A stretch of 28,277 nucleotides of DNA, from NCBI GenBank assembly GCA_910579745.1, contig CAJTVH010000041.1, forward strand, positions 1 to 28,277, written 5' to 3'. The notes beneath the pieces were generated by a model that was not told where the DNA came from, did not search any database, and saw only the letters and a program-made list of their open reading frames with translations. Source of the DNA: an uncultured Clostridia bacterium. Lineage in GTDB: Bacteria; Bacillota; Clostridia; Lachnospirales; CAG-274. The translations under genes were made by a program, and so were the position numbers. Positions 15,954 through 23,241 of the stretch are shown piece after piece (positions within the stretch are counted from its first letter, which is position 1; the number at the start of each line of letters is the position of its first letter).

Positions 15954-17636
15954 ATGATAGAACATTTGTACATAGAAAATGTCGCCCTTATAGAAAAAAT
16001 CAATATTGAGTTTAACAAAGGATTAAATATTCTTTCCGGTGAGACGGGCGCGGGTAAATCAATTATTATTGATTCTATAAGTTTTGCCACAGGGCAGCGA
16101 CCCGGTAAGGATTTTGTTAAAAAAAACGCTTCAAAGGCTTTAGTGGAACTTATTATTTTTATTGAAAATGATTTTGTAGTTGATGAGATAAAAAAGTTTG
16201 GTATTGAGATTGACGAGGATAATTGTGTTTTGATTTCGAGAAGTATTACATCCGCCGGAAAAACCACGTCAAAAATAAATGGCAAAAATGTTACGGTAGG
16301 CATGCTTAAAGAGGTTTCCGCGTTTCTTATAGATACTCATGGGCAGCATGAATACCAATCTCTTATGAATCCCGTAAAACATATAGGCATTGTTGACAAT
16401 TTTTGCGGTGATAACTTTATAAAGTTTAAAGAAAAGCTATCGGAAAGGTACAGAGATTATAAAAACATATTAAAAAGTATTAAAAATATTGACGGAAATG
16501 AAAAAGAGCGTGAAATGAAAACAGAATCATATCAATTTCAGATTGAGGAAATTGATATGGCTAATCTTAGAGAAAATGAGGAAGAAGAGCTTCTTTTGAG
16601 AAGAAAGGTTTTAAGCAATTCCGAAAAGCTCAAAGAACACTCGAGACGAGTTTTGTCTTTATTGTACAGAGACGAAAATGGCTCAGTTTCTGACAAAGTT
16701 TCATCGGCTCTTGACAGTTTATTTGAAATCGCGCGCCTTGACCCGGAGCAAAAAGAACTTTGCTCGGAACTTGAGGGAATTTCAGCGGAGCTTGAGGATG
16801 TTGTTGAAAGAATAAATATATACGCTGACAGTATTGAAAGCAATGAGGCGGAACTTGAGGAAATTGAGGAAAGGCTTGATTTCCTTTATAGACTTAAAAG
16901 AAAGTATGGTAAGGATGTAAAGGCGATTTTAAATTATTCTAAAGAGCTTAAAAAAAAGCTTGACGCTATTTTAAATAGTGAGGAAGAGCTGATTAAATTA
17001 ACCGAAAAGAAGAAAAACGCTGAAAATGAAATAAGAAAAATCTGTGACTTGATTTCAGGGGAAAGAAAAAACGCCGCTGAAAAAATACAAACAAGCGTTG
17101 AAAAAACTTTAAAAGAGCTTGGTATGAAAAACGCTAAATTTAAAGTTGACGTTTCAAGGAAAAATGAATTTACAACAAACGGAAGAGATAAAATTGAGTT
17201 TTTAATATCTCCAAATCTCGGAGAGGATTTAAAGCCTTTGGCTAAAATAGCTTCGGGAGGTGAAATGAGCAGAGTTATGCTCGCTATGAAAGTTATTTTA
17301 GCGGACGCCGACACGGTTGAAACTTTTATTTTTGATGAGATTGATACGGGGGTGAGCGGGAGGACCGCTCAACAGGTAGCGCAGAAGCTTTCGGATTTGG
17401 GGAAAAAGCGACAGATTTTATGTATTACTCATCTTCCTCAAATTGCGGCTATGGGGGACAGTCATTTTCTTATTGAGAAAACTTCTGACTCAAGTTCTAC
17501 AACAACTAATATTTATGAGCTTGACTATAAAAAAATTATACATGAAATAGCGAGACTTACAGGCGGTGTTGAAATTACCGAGGCGACTTTAAAGGCCGCG
17601 GAAGAAATGAAAAGGCTTGCTCTTGAGCTTAAATAA
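15954..17636 (+). CDS. recN: DNA repair protein RecN
   Basis: The 560-residue SMC-like ATPase gathers broken DNA ends for recombination repair. The N-terminal head begins MIEHLYIENVALIEKI with Walker A GETGAGKS, followed by FLIDTHGQHEYQSL, the RecN-specific loop. A central coiled coil runs from about residue 160 to 370 (long runs of E/K/L). The C-terminal head carries the signature IASGGEMSRVMLAM, Walker B FIFDEIDTGVSGRTA and CITHLPQIAAMGD. Length is typical. AAAAGGTGG upstream sets the ATG. It follows argR as in other Firmicutes. The usual next genes, spoIVB and spo0A, are absent here and a lipoprotein gene follows instead. Confidence 0.97.
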   Translation: MIEHLYIENVALIEKINIEFNKGLNILSGETGAGKSIIIDSISFATGQRPGKDFVKKNASKALVELIIFIENDFVVDEIKKFGIEIDEDNCVLISRSITSAGKTTSKINGKNVTVGMLKEVSAFLIDTHGQHEYQSLMNPVKHIGIVDNFCGDNFIKFKEKLSERYRDYKNILKSIKNIDGNEKEREMKTESYQFQIEEIDMANLRENEEEELLLRRKVLSNSEKLKEHSRRVLSLLYRDENGSVSDKVSSALDSLFEIARLDPEQKELCSELEGISAELEDVVERINIYADSIESNEAELEEIEERLDFLYRLKRKYGKDVKAILNYSKELKKKLDAILNSEEELIKLTEKKKNAENEIRKICDLISGERKNAAEKIQTSVEKTLKELGMKNAKFKVDVSRKNEFTTNGRDKIEFLISPNLGEDLKPLAKIASGGEMSRVMLAMKVILADADTVETFIFDEIDTGVSGRTAQQVAQKLSDLGKKRQILCITHLPQIAAMGDSHFLIEKTSDSSSTTTNIYELDYKKIIHEIARLTGGVEITEATLKAAEEMKRLALELK

Positions 17637-17683
17637 TTTTTAAAATTATTTTTCACTATGGTGGGAGATTTTGGGAGGTTTTT

Positions 17684-18535
17684 ATGAAATTAAGAAATTT
17701 AATTATTTTTATGATTGTTTTATTTATATTTACAGGCTGCGGGATGAACTCGGGGTCTGATAACTTAATGGGAGACATTGACTCAAATAATGTTATTGAA
17801 AAATATAACAACGCTGTTGATTATGTTTTTAACGCCGACTCATATACGATAAGCGCGAATACTGATATAAATATGACGGAAGAGGGTAAAGAGAATGTTA
17901 ATATGGGAATGTCAATGACATCTGAACTCAAAACAAAAAATGACGAGAAGGGAAACAGAGCCGCCGAACTCAATACGCTTTTTAAACTTGCGGATATGAC
18001 GGAAGAAGGCGGAGGATATTATAAAGACGAGTATTTTTATCCAAAAGCCATAAAACAAAAAATAAAAACAGATTATGAAAATATATTTTCCGAGGGAAAT
18101 ATAAATATTTTTAAGATTACTGAGAAAGTTCTTAGTCAAGGTATTAAACCCGTAGTGGAAAAAGCGGAAGAGGGATACAGAGTTGAGTTCGAGTTAGATG
18201 TTAATATGTTAAAACAGGAAATTCCCGAATTGCTCTCAAATATTTCTGATTATTTGAGGATTTCGGAATATGACTTTACTATGAATAGCTGTAAGATTTC
18301 CGCTGTTATAGGAGATGATGGGATTTTAAAATCCGAGAAGTTTTTAAGTAAGGCTCAGGTAAACCTTTATGACGGAACAAGTGAGAAGGATTTCAGAAAT
18401 TTTAAAGTCAACTGCAATATTGAAATTATTGAAAACATTTCAGATGTTAATAACACGGAAGTTGTTTTTCCTGACGGTTTAAGCGAATATGCCGACATTA
18501 CTCCAAAGGCGCCGTCTGAAAAAACTTTAGAATAG
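17684..18535 (+). CDS. Putative lipoprotein, unknown function
   Basis: The 283-residue protein has a signal peptide with a lipobox ending FTGC (C19; phenylalanine rather than the usual leucine at -3). The mature part is acidic, with repeated beta-strand patterns and asparagine-rich stretches, reminiscent of outer-surface lipid-binding-type lipoproteins (LppX/LolA-like or DUF6612-like). I do not recognise a specific family with confidence. GGGAGG at 17673-17678 sets the ATG. It follows recN after 47 bases, where an AT-only hairpin (AATAATTT/AAATTATT, 17633-17652) might cause weak termination. It is likely anchored on the outside of the membrane. Function is unknown. Confidence 0.75.
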   Translation: MKLRNLIIFMIVLFIFTGCGMNSGSDNLMGDIDSNNVIEKYNNAVDYVFNADSYTISANTDINMTEEGKENVNMGMSMTSELKTKNDEKGNRAAELNTLFKLADMTEEGGGYYKDEYFYPKAIKQKIKTDYENIFSEGNINIFKITEKVLSQGIKPVVEKAEEGYRVEFELDVNMLKQEIPELLSNISDYLRISEYDFTMNSCKISAVIGDDGILKSEKFLSKAQVNLYDGTSEKDFRNFKVNCNIEIIENISDVNNTEVVFPDGLSEYADITPKAPSEKTLE

Positions 18536-18574
18536 AAATATATTATTTTTTAATATTTTTTAAGAAAGGAAATT

Positions 18575-18657
18575 TTACAATTTTGTTTGCTTAATTATTT
18601 TGCTTAAAAGTGTTTTTATATTTAACGAAGAATTATTTATTGAGCGAACGATTGTAA
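18575..18657 (+). promoter_or_regulatory. Long hairpin just upstream of tsaE
   Basis: TGTTTGCTTAA (18584-18594) pairs over all 11 positions with TTGAGCGAACG (18640-18650), including three G-U pairs. After a 2-base bulge, TTACAAT (18575-18581) pairs with ATTGTAA (18651-18657). That is 18 pairs enclosing a 45-base loop, ending 14 bases before the tsaE ATG. G-U pairs favour a structure that works as RNA. It could modulate tsaE translation or be a relic of an inserted element. Confidence 0.5.
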
Positions 18658-18671
18658 TAGGGAAAATAAAT

Positions 18672-19094
18672 ATGATTATTGAAGCGTTTTCTGCAGATGA
18701 TACAGAGCAAGCGGGTCTCTTGCTTGGAACGGAGGCGAAAAAGAAAGACATATTTTGTCTTACTGGAGATTTAGGAGTCGGAAAAACTATTTTTTCAAAA
18801 GGATTCGCTAAAGGTCTTTTAATTGATGAGGATATTACAAGTCCAACTTTTACTATTGTAAATGAATACCAAAGCGGCAGACTGCCTTTTTATCATTTTG
18901 ACGTATACAGGCTTAAAAGTTCTGATGAGATTTTTGAACTTGGGTTTGACGAATATTTATTCGGAGACGGGATTTGTCTTATTGAATGGGCCGAAATTGT
19001 GAAAGAGGCTATTCCCAATGACGCTATTTGGATTAATATTGAAAAAGATTTATCGAAAGGTGAAAATTATAGGGTTATTAAAATTGATGAATAA
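18672..19094 (+). CDS. tsaE: tRNA threonylcarbamoyladenosine (t6A) biosynthesis ATPase TsaE
   Basis: The 140-residue P-loop ATPase is required with TsaB, TsaC and TsaD for the t6A modification at position 37 of ANN-decoding tRNAs. Walker A is GDLGVGKT (32-39), followed by FSKGFAKGL, ITSPTFTIVNEY and the family-typical HFDVYRL...ELGFDEYL and CLIEWAE. Starting at the TTG at 18600 would add 24 residues unlike any homologue, so the ATG at 18672 is chosen, although the ribosome binding site (TAGGGA) is weak. The usual tsaE-tsaB-rimI order is kept, but 396 bases with a promoter and structured leader separate it from tsaB. Confidence 0.94.
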   Translation: MIIEAFSADDTEQAGLLLGTEAKKKDIFCLTGDLGVGKTIFSKGFAKGLLIDEDITSPTFTIVNEYQSGRLPFYHFDVYRLKSSDEIFELGFDEYLFGDGICLIEWAEIVKEAIPNDAIWINIEKDLSKGENYRVIKIDE

Positions 19095-19269
19095 TTATAA
19101 TAAAACAGTAGGTTAATGATAAAAACGTGGTTACGGCAATTTCATTTATAAAGAGAGTTTTAGAAAAAGAGATTTTATAGGTGTAAAGCTGTTTTGGGAA
19201 TTTTAGATAAAATAATTTTTTCTTTATTCAAATTTACGTTGAGATTGTTGAAAAAAGTTTTTTTGTTTT

Positions 19270-19298
19270 TTGATACTGATTTTATATATTGATATAAT
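19270..19298 (+). promoter_or_regulatory. Sigma-A-type promoter of tsaB-rimI-lonB
   Basis: TTGATA (19270-19275), 17-base spacer, TATAAT (19293-19298). The predicted start is near 19305, the first bases of the structured leader. Of the promoters in this window it is one of the closest to consensus. It means tsaB need not be transcribed from tsaE. Confidence 0.82.
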
Positions 19299-19301
19299 AT
19301 A

Positions 19302-19466
19302 GAGACACTGATTAATCCGTTAAATATTTTTAAGGTAAATTTACACCGGAAAAGGTCGGTAAAAGTAATTTTATGTTATGATAAAGAGAGATTTAAAGTT
19401 TCTTTATTCATTCTTTTATCGGTTCACTATAGATAAAATTATAAAAGAGAGATTAGTCGGTGTTTT
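19302..19466 (+). ncRNA. Candidate structured leader RNA upstream of tsaB
   Basis: CACTGATTAATC (19306-19317) pairs at all 12 positions with GATTAGTCGGTG (19451-19462), with two G-U pairs; 19302-19305 and 19463-19466 can extend it to 16. Inside are ATAAAGAGA/TTTCTTTAT (19381-19389 with 19399-19407, 9 pairs), CTTTTAT/ATAAAAG (19413-19419 with 19441-19447, 7 pairs) and ACCGG/GGT..CGGT (19345-19349 with 19356-19360, 5 pairs). The closing helix begins at the predicted transcription start and ends 10 bases before the tsaB ribosome binding site. I match it to no known riboswitch class. It could be a cis-regulator, a small RNA or an inserted hairpin element. Confidence 0.5.
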
Positions 19467-19490
19467 CGTAATGTTTAAGAGGTGTTCTTT

Positions 19491-20192
19491 ATGAAAATTC
19501 TTGCTATTGATACTACTTCGCTCGCCGCTAGTGTTGCTCTTGTTGACGAAAAAAAAACCATTGCCGAATTTACGACAAACTATAAAAAAACTCATTCTCA
19601 AACAATTATGCCTATGCTTGAGTATCTTAAAAATATGGTTGAGCTTGACATAAACACAGTCGATTATATAGCTTGTTCCAGCGGGCCAGGTTCTTTTACC
19701 GGACTTAGAATCGGCGCGGCTACCGCTAAAGGACTCGCTTTCGCCTTAAATAAAAAAATTATACCTGTTCCTACTCTTGATGCTTTAGCATATAATATTT
19801 TTATGAACGGCCAAATTATAGCGCCGATTATGGACGCGAGAAGGAATCAAGTATATACGGCGTTTTATAAATGGGAAGACGATAAATTCATCCGTATAAG
19901 CGAGTATATGGCTGATGATATTAAACTTGTACTTAAAAAGCTTTCAAGGTTTGATAAAAATGTTGTGTTTTTAGGCGATGGTGTAGAAGTTTATAAGGAT
20001 ATTATAATAGAGTTTAACAGTAATTTTATTTTCGCCCCATCTCATATAAACGCCCAAAGAGCTTCCGCTGTAGGAGCGCTCGCTATGGAATACGCGAGAA
20101 GCGGCGTGGTGGATCCAAAAGATTTTGAGCTGATTTATTTAAGAAAATCACAGGCGGAGAGGGAATTTGACGAAAGGGAAAAATCAATATGA
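19491..20192 (+). CDS. tsaB: t6A biosynthesis protein TsaB (YeaZ)
   Basis: The 233-residue ASKHA-fold protein is the non-catalytic partner of TsaD in the t6A-forming complex. It begins MKILAIDTTSLAASVAL (phosphate-1 loop). HSQTIMPML, the conserved SSGPGSFTGLRIG, and PVPTLDALA and APIMDARRNQVYTA follow, all standard for TsaB. AAGAGGTG at 19477-19484 sets the ATG at 19491; the in-frame GTG at 19482 lies within the binding site. rimI overlaps its stop codon by 4 bases (ATGA), so they are translationally coupled. Confidence 0.96.
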   Translation: MKILAIDTTSLAASVALVDEKKTIAEFTTNYKKTHSQTIMPMLEYLKNMVELDINTVDYIACSSGPGSFTGLRIGAATAKGLAFALNKKIIPVPTLDALAYNIFMNGQIIAPIMDARRNQVYTAFYKWEDDKFIRISEYMADDIKLVLKKLSRFDKNVVFLGDGVEVYKDIIIEFNSNFIFAPSHINAQRASAVGALAMEYARSGVVDPKDFELIYLRKSQAEREFDEREKSI

Positions 20193-20665
20193 TAGTTTTT
20201 ACTAAGGCTCAAAAAAAGCATATAGACGAGATAGCTGAAATAGAAAAGGAATGTTTTTTAACTCCTTGGCCTAAATCTTCTTTTGAAAAAGATATTTGTA
20301 AAAATAAATTTGCTGTGTATATTGTGGCTGTTGATGATAAGACGGGTAAAGTTGTGGGATACGGAGGTATGTGGCATGTTGTGAATGAAGGTCATATTAC
20401 TAATATAGCTGTGTCCGAGAAATATAGACGACAAGGTATAGGCGCCGGAATCATTGATGGTTTTGAAAAAATATGCGAGGAAAACGAGATGATTGGCATG
20501 ACTCTTGAGGTTAGAAGAGGAAACCAGAAAGCTATGGGCTTATACAGAAAAAAGGGATTTAAGATATCGGGAATACGGCCTGAGTATTATAATGACACAA
20601 AAGAAGACGCTATTATTATGTGGAAGTATTTTATTCCAGAAGAGCTAATTGATAATAACCTTTAA
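20189..20665 (+). CDS. rimI: Ribosomal protein S18 alanine N-acetyltransferase RimI
   Basis: The 158-residue GNAT enzyme acetylates the N-terminal alanine of ribosomal protein S18 in known members. It shows the acetyl-CoA motif RRQGIGAGII, preceded by HITNIAVSEKY, and the RimI-specific LEVRRGNQKAMGLYRKKGF and RPEYYNDTKEDAIIMWK. The ATG overlaps the tsaB stop as ATGA. The tsaB-rimI pair is conserved across bacteria. tsaD, which often follows, is not in the window; a Lon-type protease gene comes next. Confidence 0.95.
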   Translation: MIVFTKAQKKHIDEIAEIEKECFLTPWPKSSFEKDICKNKFAVYIVAVDDKTGKVVGYGGMWHVVNEGHITNIAVSEKYRRQGIGAGIIDGFEKICEENEMIGMTLEVRRGNQKAMGLYRKKGFKISGIRPEYYNDTKEDAIIMWKYFIPEELIDNNL

Positions 20666-20726
20666 GATAAACATAGTAAACTCGATATAAATATAATTTT
20701 AATTGTTTGTAATAAGAGGTGAAAAA

Positions 20727-23123
20727 ATGGCTGACGAGCTTAAATACAGTGAATTAAAAAATTTTTGCGACCCGAAAAAACTTGGGTTTAAATTTATTAG
20801 TGAGATAGACGCTTCTTCTGATATTATCGGACAGAATATAGCTTCTGAGGCTTTGGAATTTGGTCTTAAAATAAAATCAAAAGGGTACAATATTTTTGTT
20901 TCTGGCATTCCGGGGACGGGGAAAACCACGTTTACCAAAAAATACGCTAAGGAAATAGCGAAAACAGAACCAACTCCCGATGATTTGTGCTATGTGTATA
21001 ATTTTGAGAATCCTAAAAATCCTAAATTACTTAAATTTCCAGCGGGTCTCGGAAAAAAATTTAAAGACGATTTTGACGAGGTTATAAACGTTTTAAGCAT
21101 TGAGATTCCGAAAGCTTTTATTTCAGAGGACTATGAGACGGAAAAGGATAAGATAATTAAGAATTATCAGGAAAAAAGAGACGATGTTATTAAAGAAATG
21201 ACAGAAGAGGCTAAAAAGTATGAATTTGGTGTTAAAACCACAAATTCAGGAATGTATTTTCTTCCTATAATTGACGGACAAACAATATCGGAGGAGGATT
21301 TTGATTCTCTAACTGACGCTCAGAAAGACAAAATTTCTGAGAAATCTGAGGTTGTTCAAGAAAAAGCGGCTGAAATTATGCAGGTTATAAAAGAATATGA
21401 AAAAGACACAAAAAAGGAGATAGAAGATATTGAATATACGACGGGTCTTTTTATTGTCGGCCGTTTTTTTGGCGCTCTTCAAGAAAGCTATACTTTAAAC
21501 GAGGATGTTATTAAATTTTTACAAGATGTTAAAGAAGACATTATTGAAAATATAAGCTGTTTTATGGAAGAGGAACCTGAGGATGACGAGTCGATGCAGA
21601 TTATGGCGCCTTGGATTACTAAAAAAAACAATGAGGATGTTTTGTCAAAATATAAAATCAATCTTGTTGTTGATAATTCAGAAACAGAAGGCGCTCCTGT
21701 AATCGAGTGTCATAATCCAACCTATGTGAATTTAACAGGAGATATTGAGTATGACAACGAGTATGGAAATTTTACGACAGATTATATGAAGATTAAGCCG
21801 GGGGCTTTACATGAGGCTAACGGAGGCTATCTCATTTTATCAGTGGCGGACCTTTTGTCAAATATGTATTCATGGGAAGCTCTTAAAAGAGTTATTAAAA
21901 CAGGTGAAATCGTTATAGAGCCTTTAAAGGAATATCAGCTTGGGGGAATTTCGGTTTCTACAATTAAACCTGAGAAAGTTATAGTAAATGTAAAAATAAT
22001 TCTCATTGGTACAGCTTATTATTATGATTTATTAAATGAAAATGATGATGAGTTCTCAAAACTTTTTAAAGTGTGTTCTGTATTTGACTATGAGATGGAT
22101 AAAAATGATGAAAATCAATTTGCTATATGCCGATTTATAAAAAATTTCGCTGAAAGGGAAGATATTATTGATTTTGAGGTTTCGGCGGTTTCTAAAATTA
22201 TCGAGTATTCATCAAGAATAGCTGAAAGACAGGATAAATATACCACGAAATTTAATCAGCTTAACGAAATACTTGAGGAAGCCAACGTATGGGCAAGGCT
22301 TGATAATTCAGATAAGGTTTATGAGAAATATGTCTCAAAGGCTATTGATGAGAAAATTCGAAGAATACAGCTTTATGAGAACAAACTTAACGATATGATT
22401 TTGGAAAATGATTTAATGATTTCAACAAGCGGAAAAGCTATAGGGCAGATAAACGGTCTCGCTGTTATGGATATGGGAGGGTATACTTTCGGAAAGCCCT
22501 CTAAAATAACAGCCACAACTTATATGGGGAAATCTGGAATTGTGAATATTGAAGAAGAAGCGGAGATGAGCGGAAATATACACAATAAGGGCGTTCAGGT
22601 TATTACTGGGTTTCTTGGGGAGAATTTCGCTCAGGAATTTCCTCTTTCCGTATCATGCAGAATTTGCTTTGAGCAAAATTACAACGGTATTGATGGTGAC
22701 AGCGCGTCAAGTACAGAGTTATATTGTATTTTATCAAGTTTATCAAATTTACCTATTAATCAGGAAATTGCTGTTACGGGAAGTGTTAATCAAAAAGGTG
22801 AGATTCAGCCTATAGGCGGTGTTACTTATAAAATTGAGGGATTTTTCGACATATGTGAGAAAAGGGGACTTACAGGAACTCAAGGGGTTATTATTCCAGC
22901 TCAGAATATTAAAGACCTTGTTCTTAAAAATAAGGTGATTGAGGCTGTTAAAAATGGTAAATTTCATATTTATCCTATTTTGTCGGTTGATGAGGGTATT
23001 GAGATTTTAACTGGTGTTAAGGCAGGGAAAAAAGGCTCAAGAGGAAAATATCCTCAAAATACTGTTTATGGCAAGGTGTATAAAAAGCTTAAAGTGTATT
23101 ATGAGAAATCTATTGAGGATTGA
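20727..23123 (+). CDS. Lon-type (LonB-like) AAA ATP-dependent protease
   Basis: The 798-residue protein matches the clostridial free-standing Lon-like family (AAA_32 plus Lon protease domain) and lacks the N-terminal substrate domain of classical LonA. Walker A is GIPGTGKT (60-67). A long, charged helical insertion with E/K-rich runs (about 120-240) splits the ATPase domain. HEANGGYLILSVADLL is the Walker-B region. The C-terminal protease domain has the Ser-Lys dyad at S659 (in GDSAS) and K702 (in GGVTYKIEG), 43 residues apart as in E. coli Lon. AAGAGGTG upstream sets the ATG at 20727 rather than the TTG at 20703. The protein is probably cytosolic. It follows rimI after 61 bases and is likely in the same transcript. 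Confidence 0.93.
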   Translation: MADELKYSELKNFCDPKKLGFKFISEIDASSDIIGQNIASEALEFGLKIKSKGYNIFVSGIPGTGKTTFTKKYAKEIAKTEPTPDDLCYVYNFENPKNPKLLKFPAGLGKKFKDDFDEVINVLSIEIPKAFISEDYETEKDKIIKNYQEKRDDVIKEMTEEAKKYEFGVKTTNSGMYFLPIIDGQTISEEDFDSLTDAQKDKISEKSEVVQEKAAEIMQVIKEYEKDTKKEIEDIEYTTGLFIVGRFFGALQESYTLNEDVIKFLQDVKEDIIENISCFMEEEPEDDESMQIMAPWITKKNNEDVLSKYKINLVVDNSETEGAPVIECHNPTYVNLTGDIEYDNEYGNFTTDYMKIKPGALHEANGGYLILSVADLLSNMYSWEALKRVIKTGEIVIEPLKEYQLGGISVSTIKPEKVIVNVKIILIGTAYYYDLLNENDDEFSKLFKVCSVFDYEMDKNDENQFAICRFIKNFAEREDIIDFEVSAVSKIIEYSSRIAERQDKYTTKFNQLNEILEEANVWARLDNSDKVYEKYVSKAIDEKIRRIQLYENKLNDMILENDLMISTSGKAIGQINGLAVMDMGGYTFGKPSKITATTYMGKSGIVNIEEEAEMSGNIHNKGVQVITGFLGENFAQEFPLSVSCRICFEQNYNGIDGDSASSTELYCILSSLSNLPINQEIAVTGSVNQKGEIQPIGGVTYKIEGFFDICEKRGLTGTQGVIIPAQNIKDLVLKNKVIEAVKNGKFHIYPILSVDEGIEILTGVKAGKKGSRGKYPQNTVYGKVYKKLKVYYEKSIED

Positions 23124-23241
23124 TTTGCTCATGTTGTTTTTGTTAACGGAAAGTATATTTATAATAAATTTAATTTTTGACTGTTATTATTGATTATTTT
23201 TTTATAAATTTTTATGTTTTTATTATGAGGAGAGATAACTT

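Noticed and set aside
18600..18671. TTG start giving a longer TsaE.
   Set aside because: It adds 24 residues unlike TsaE proteins and falls within the loop of the upstream hairpin.
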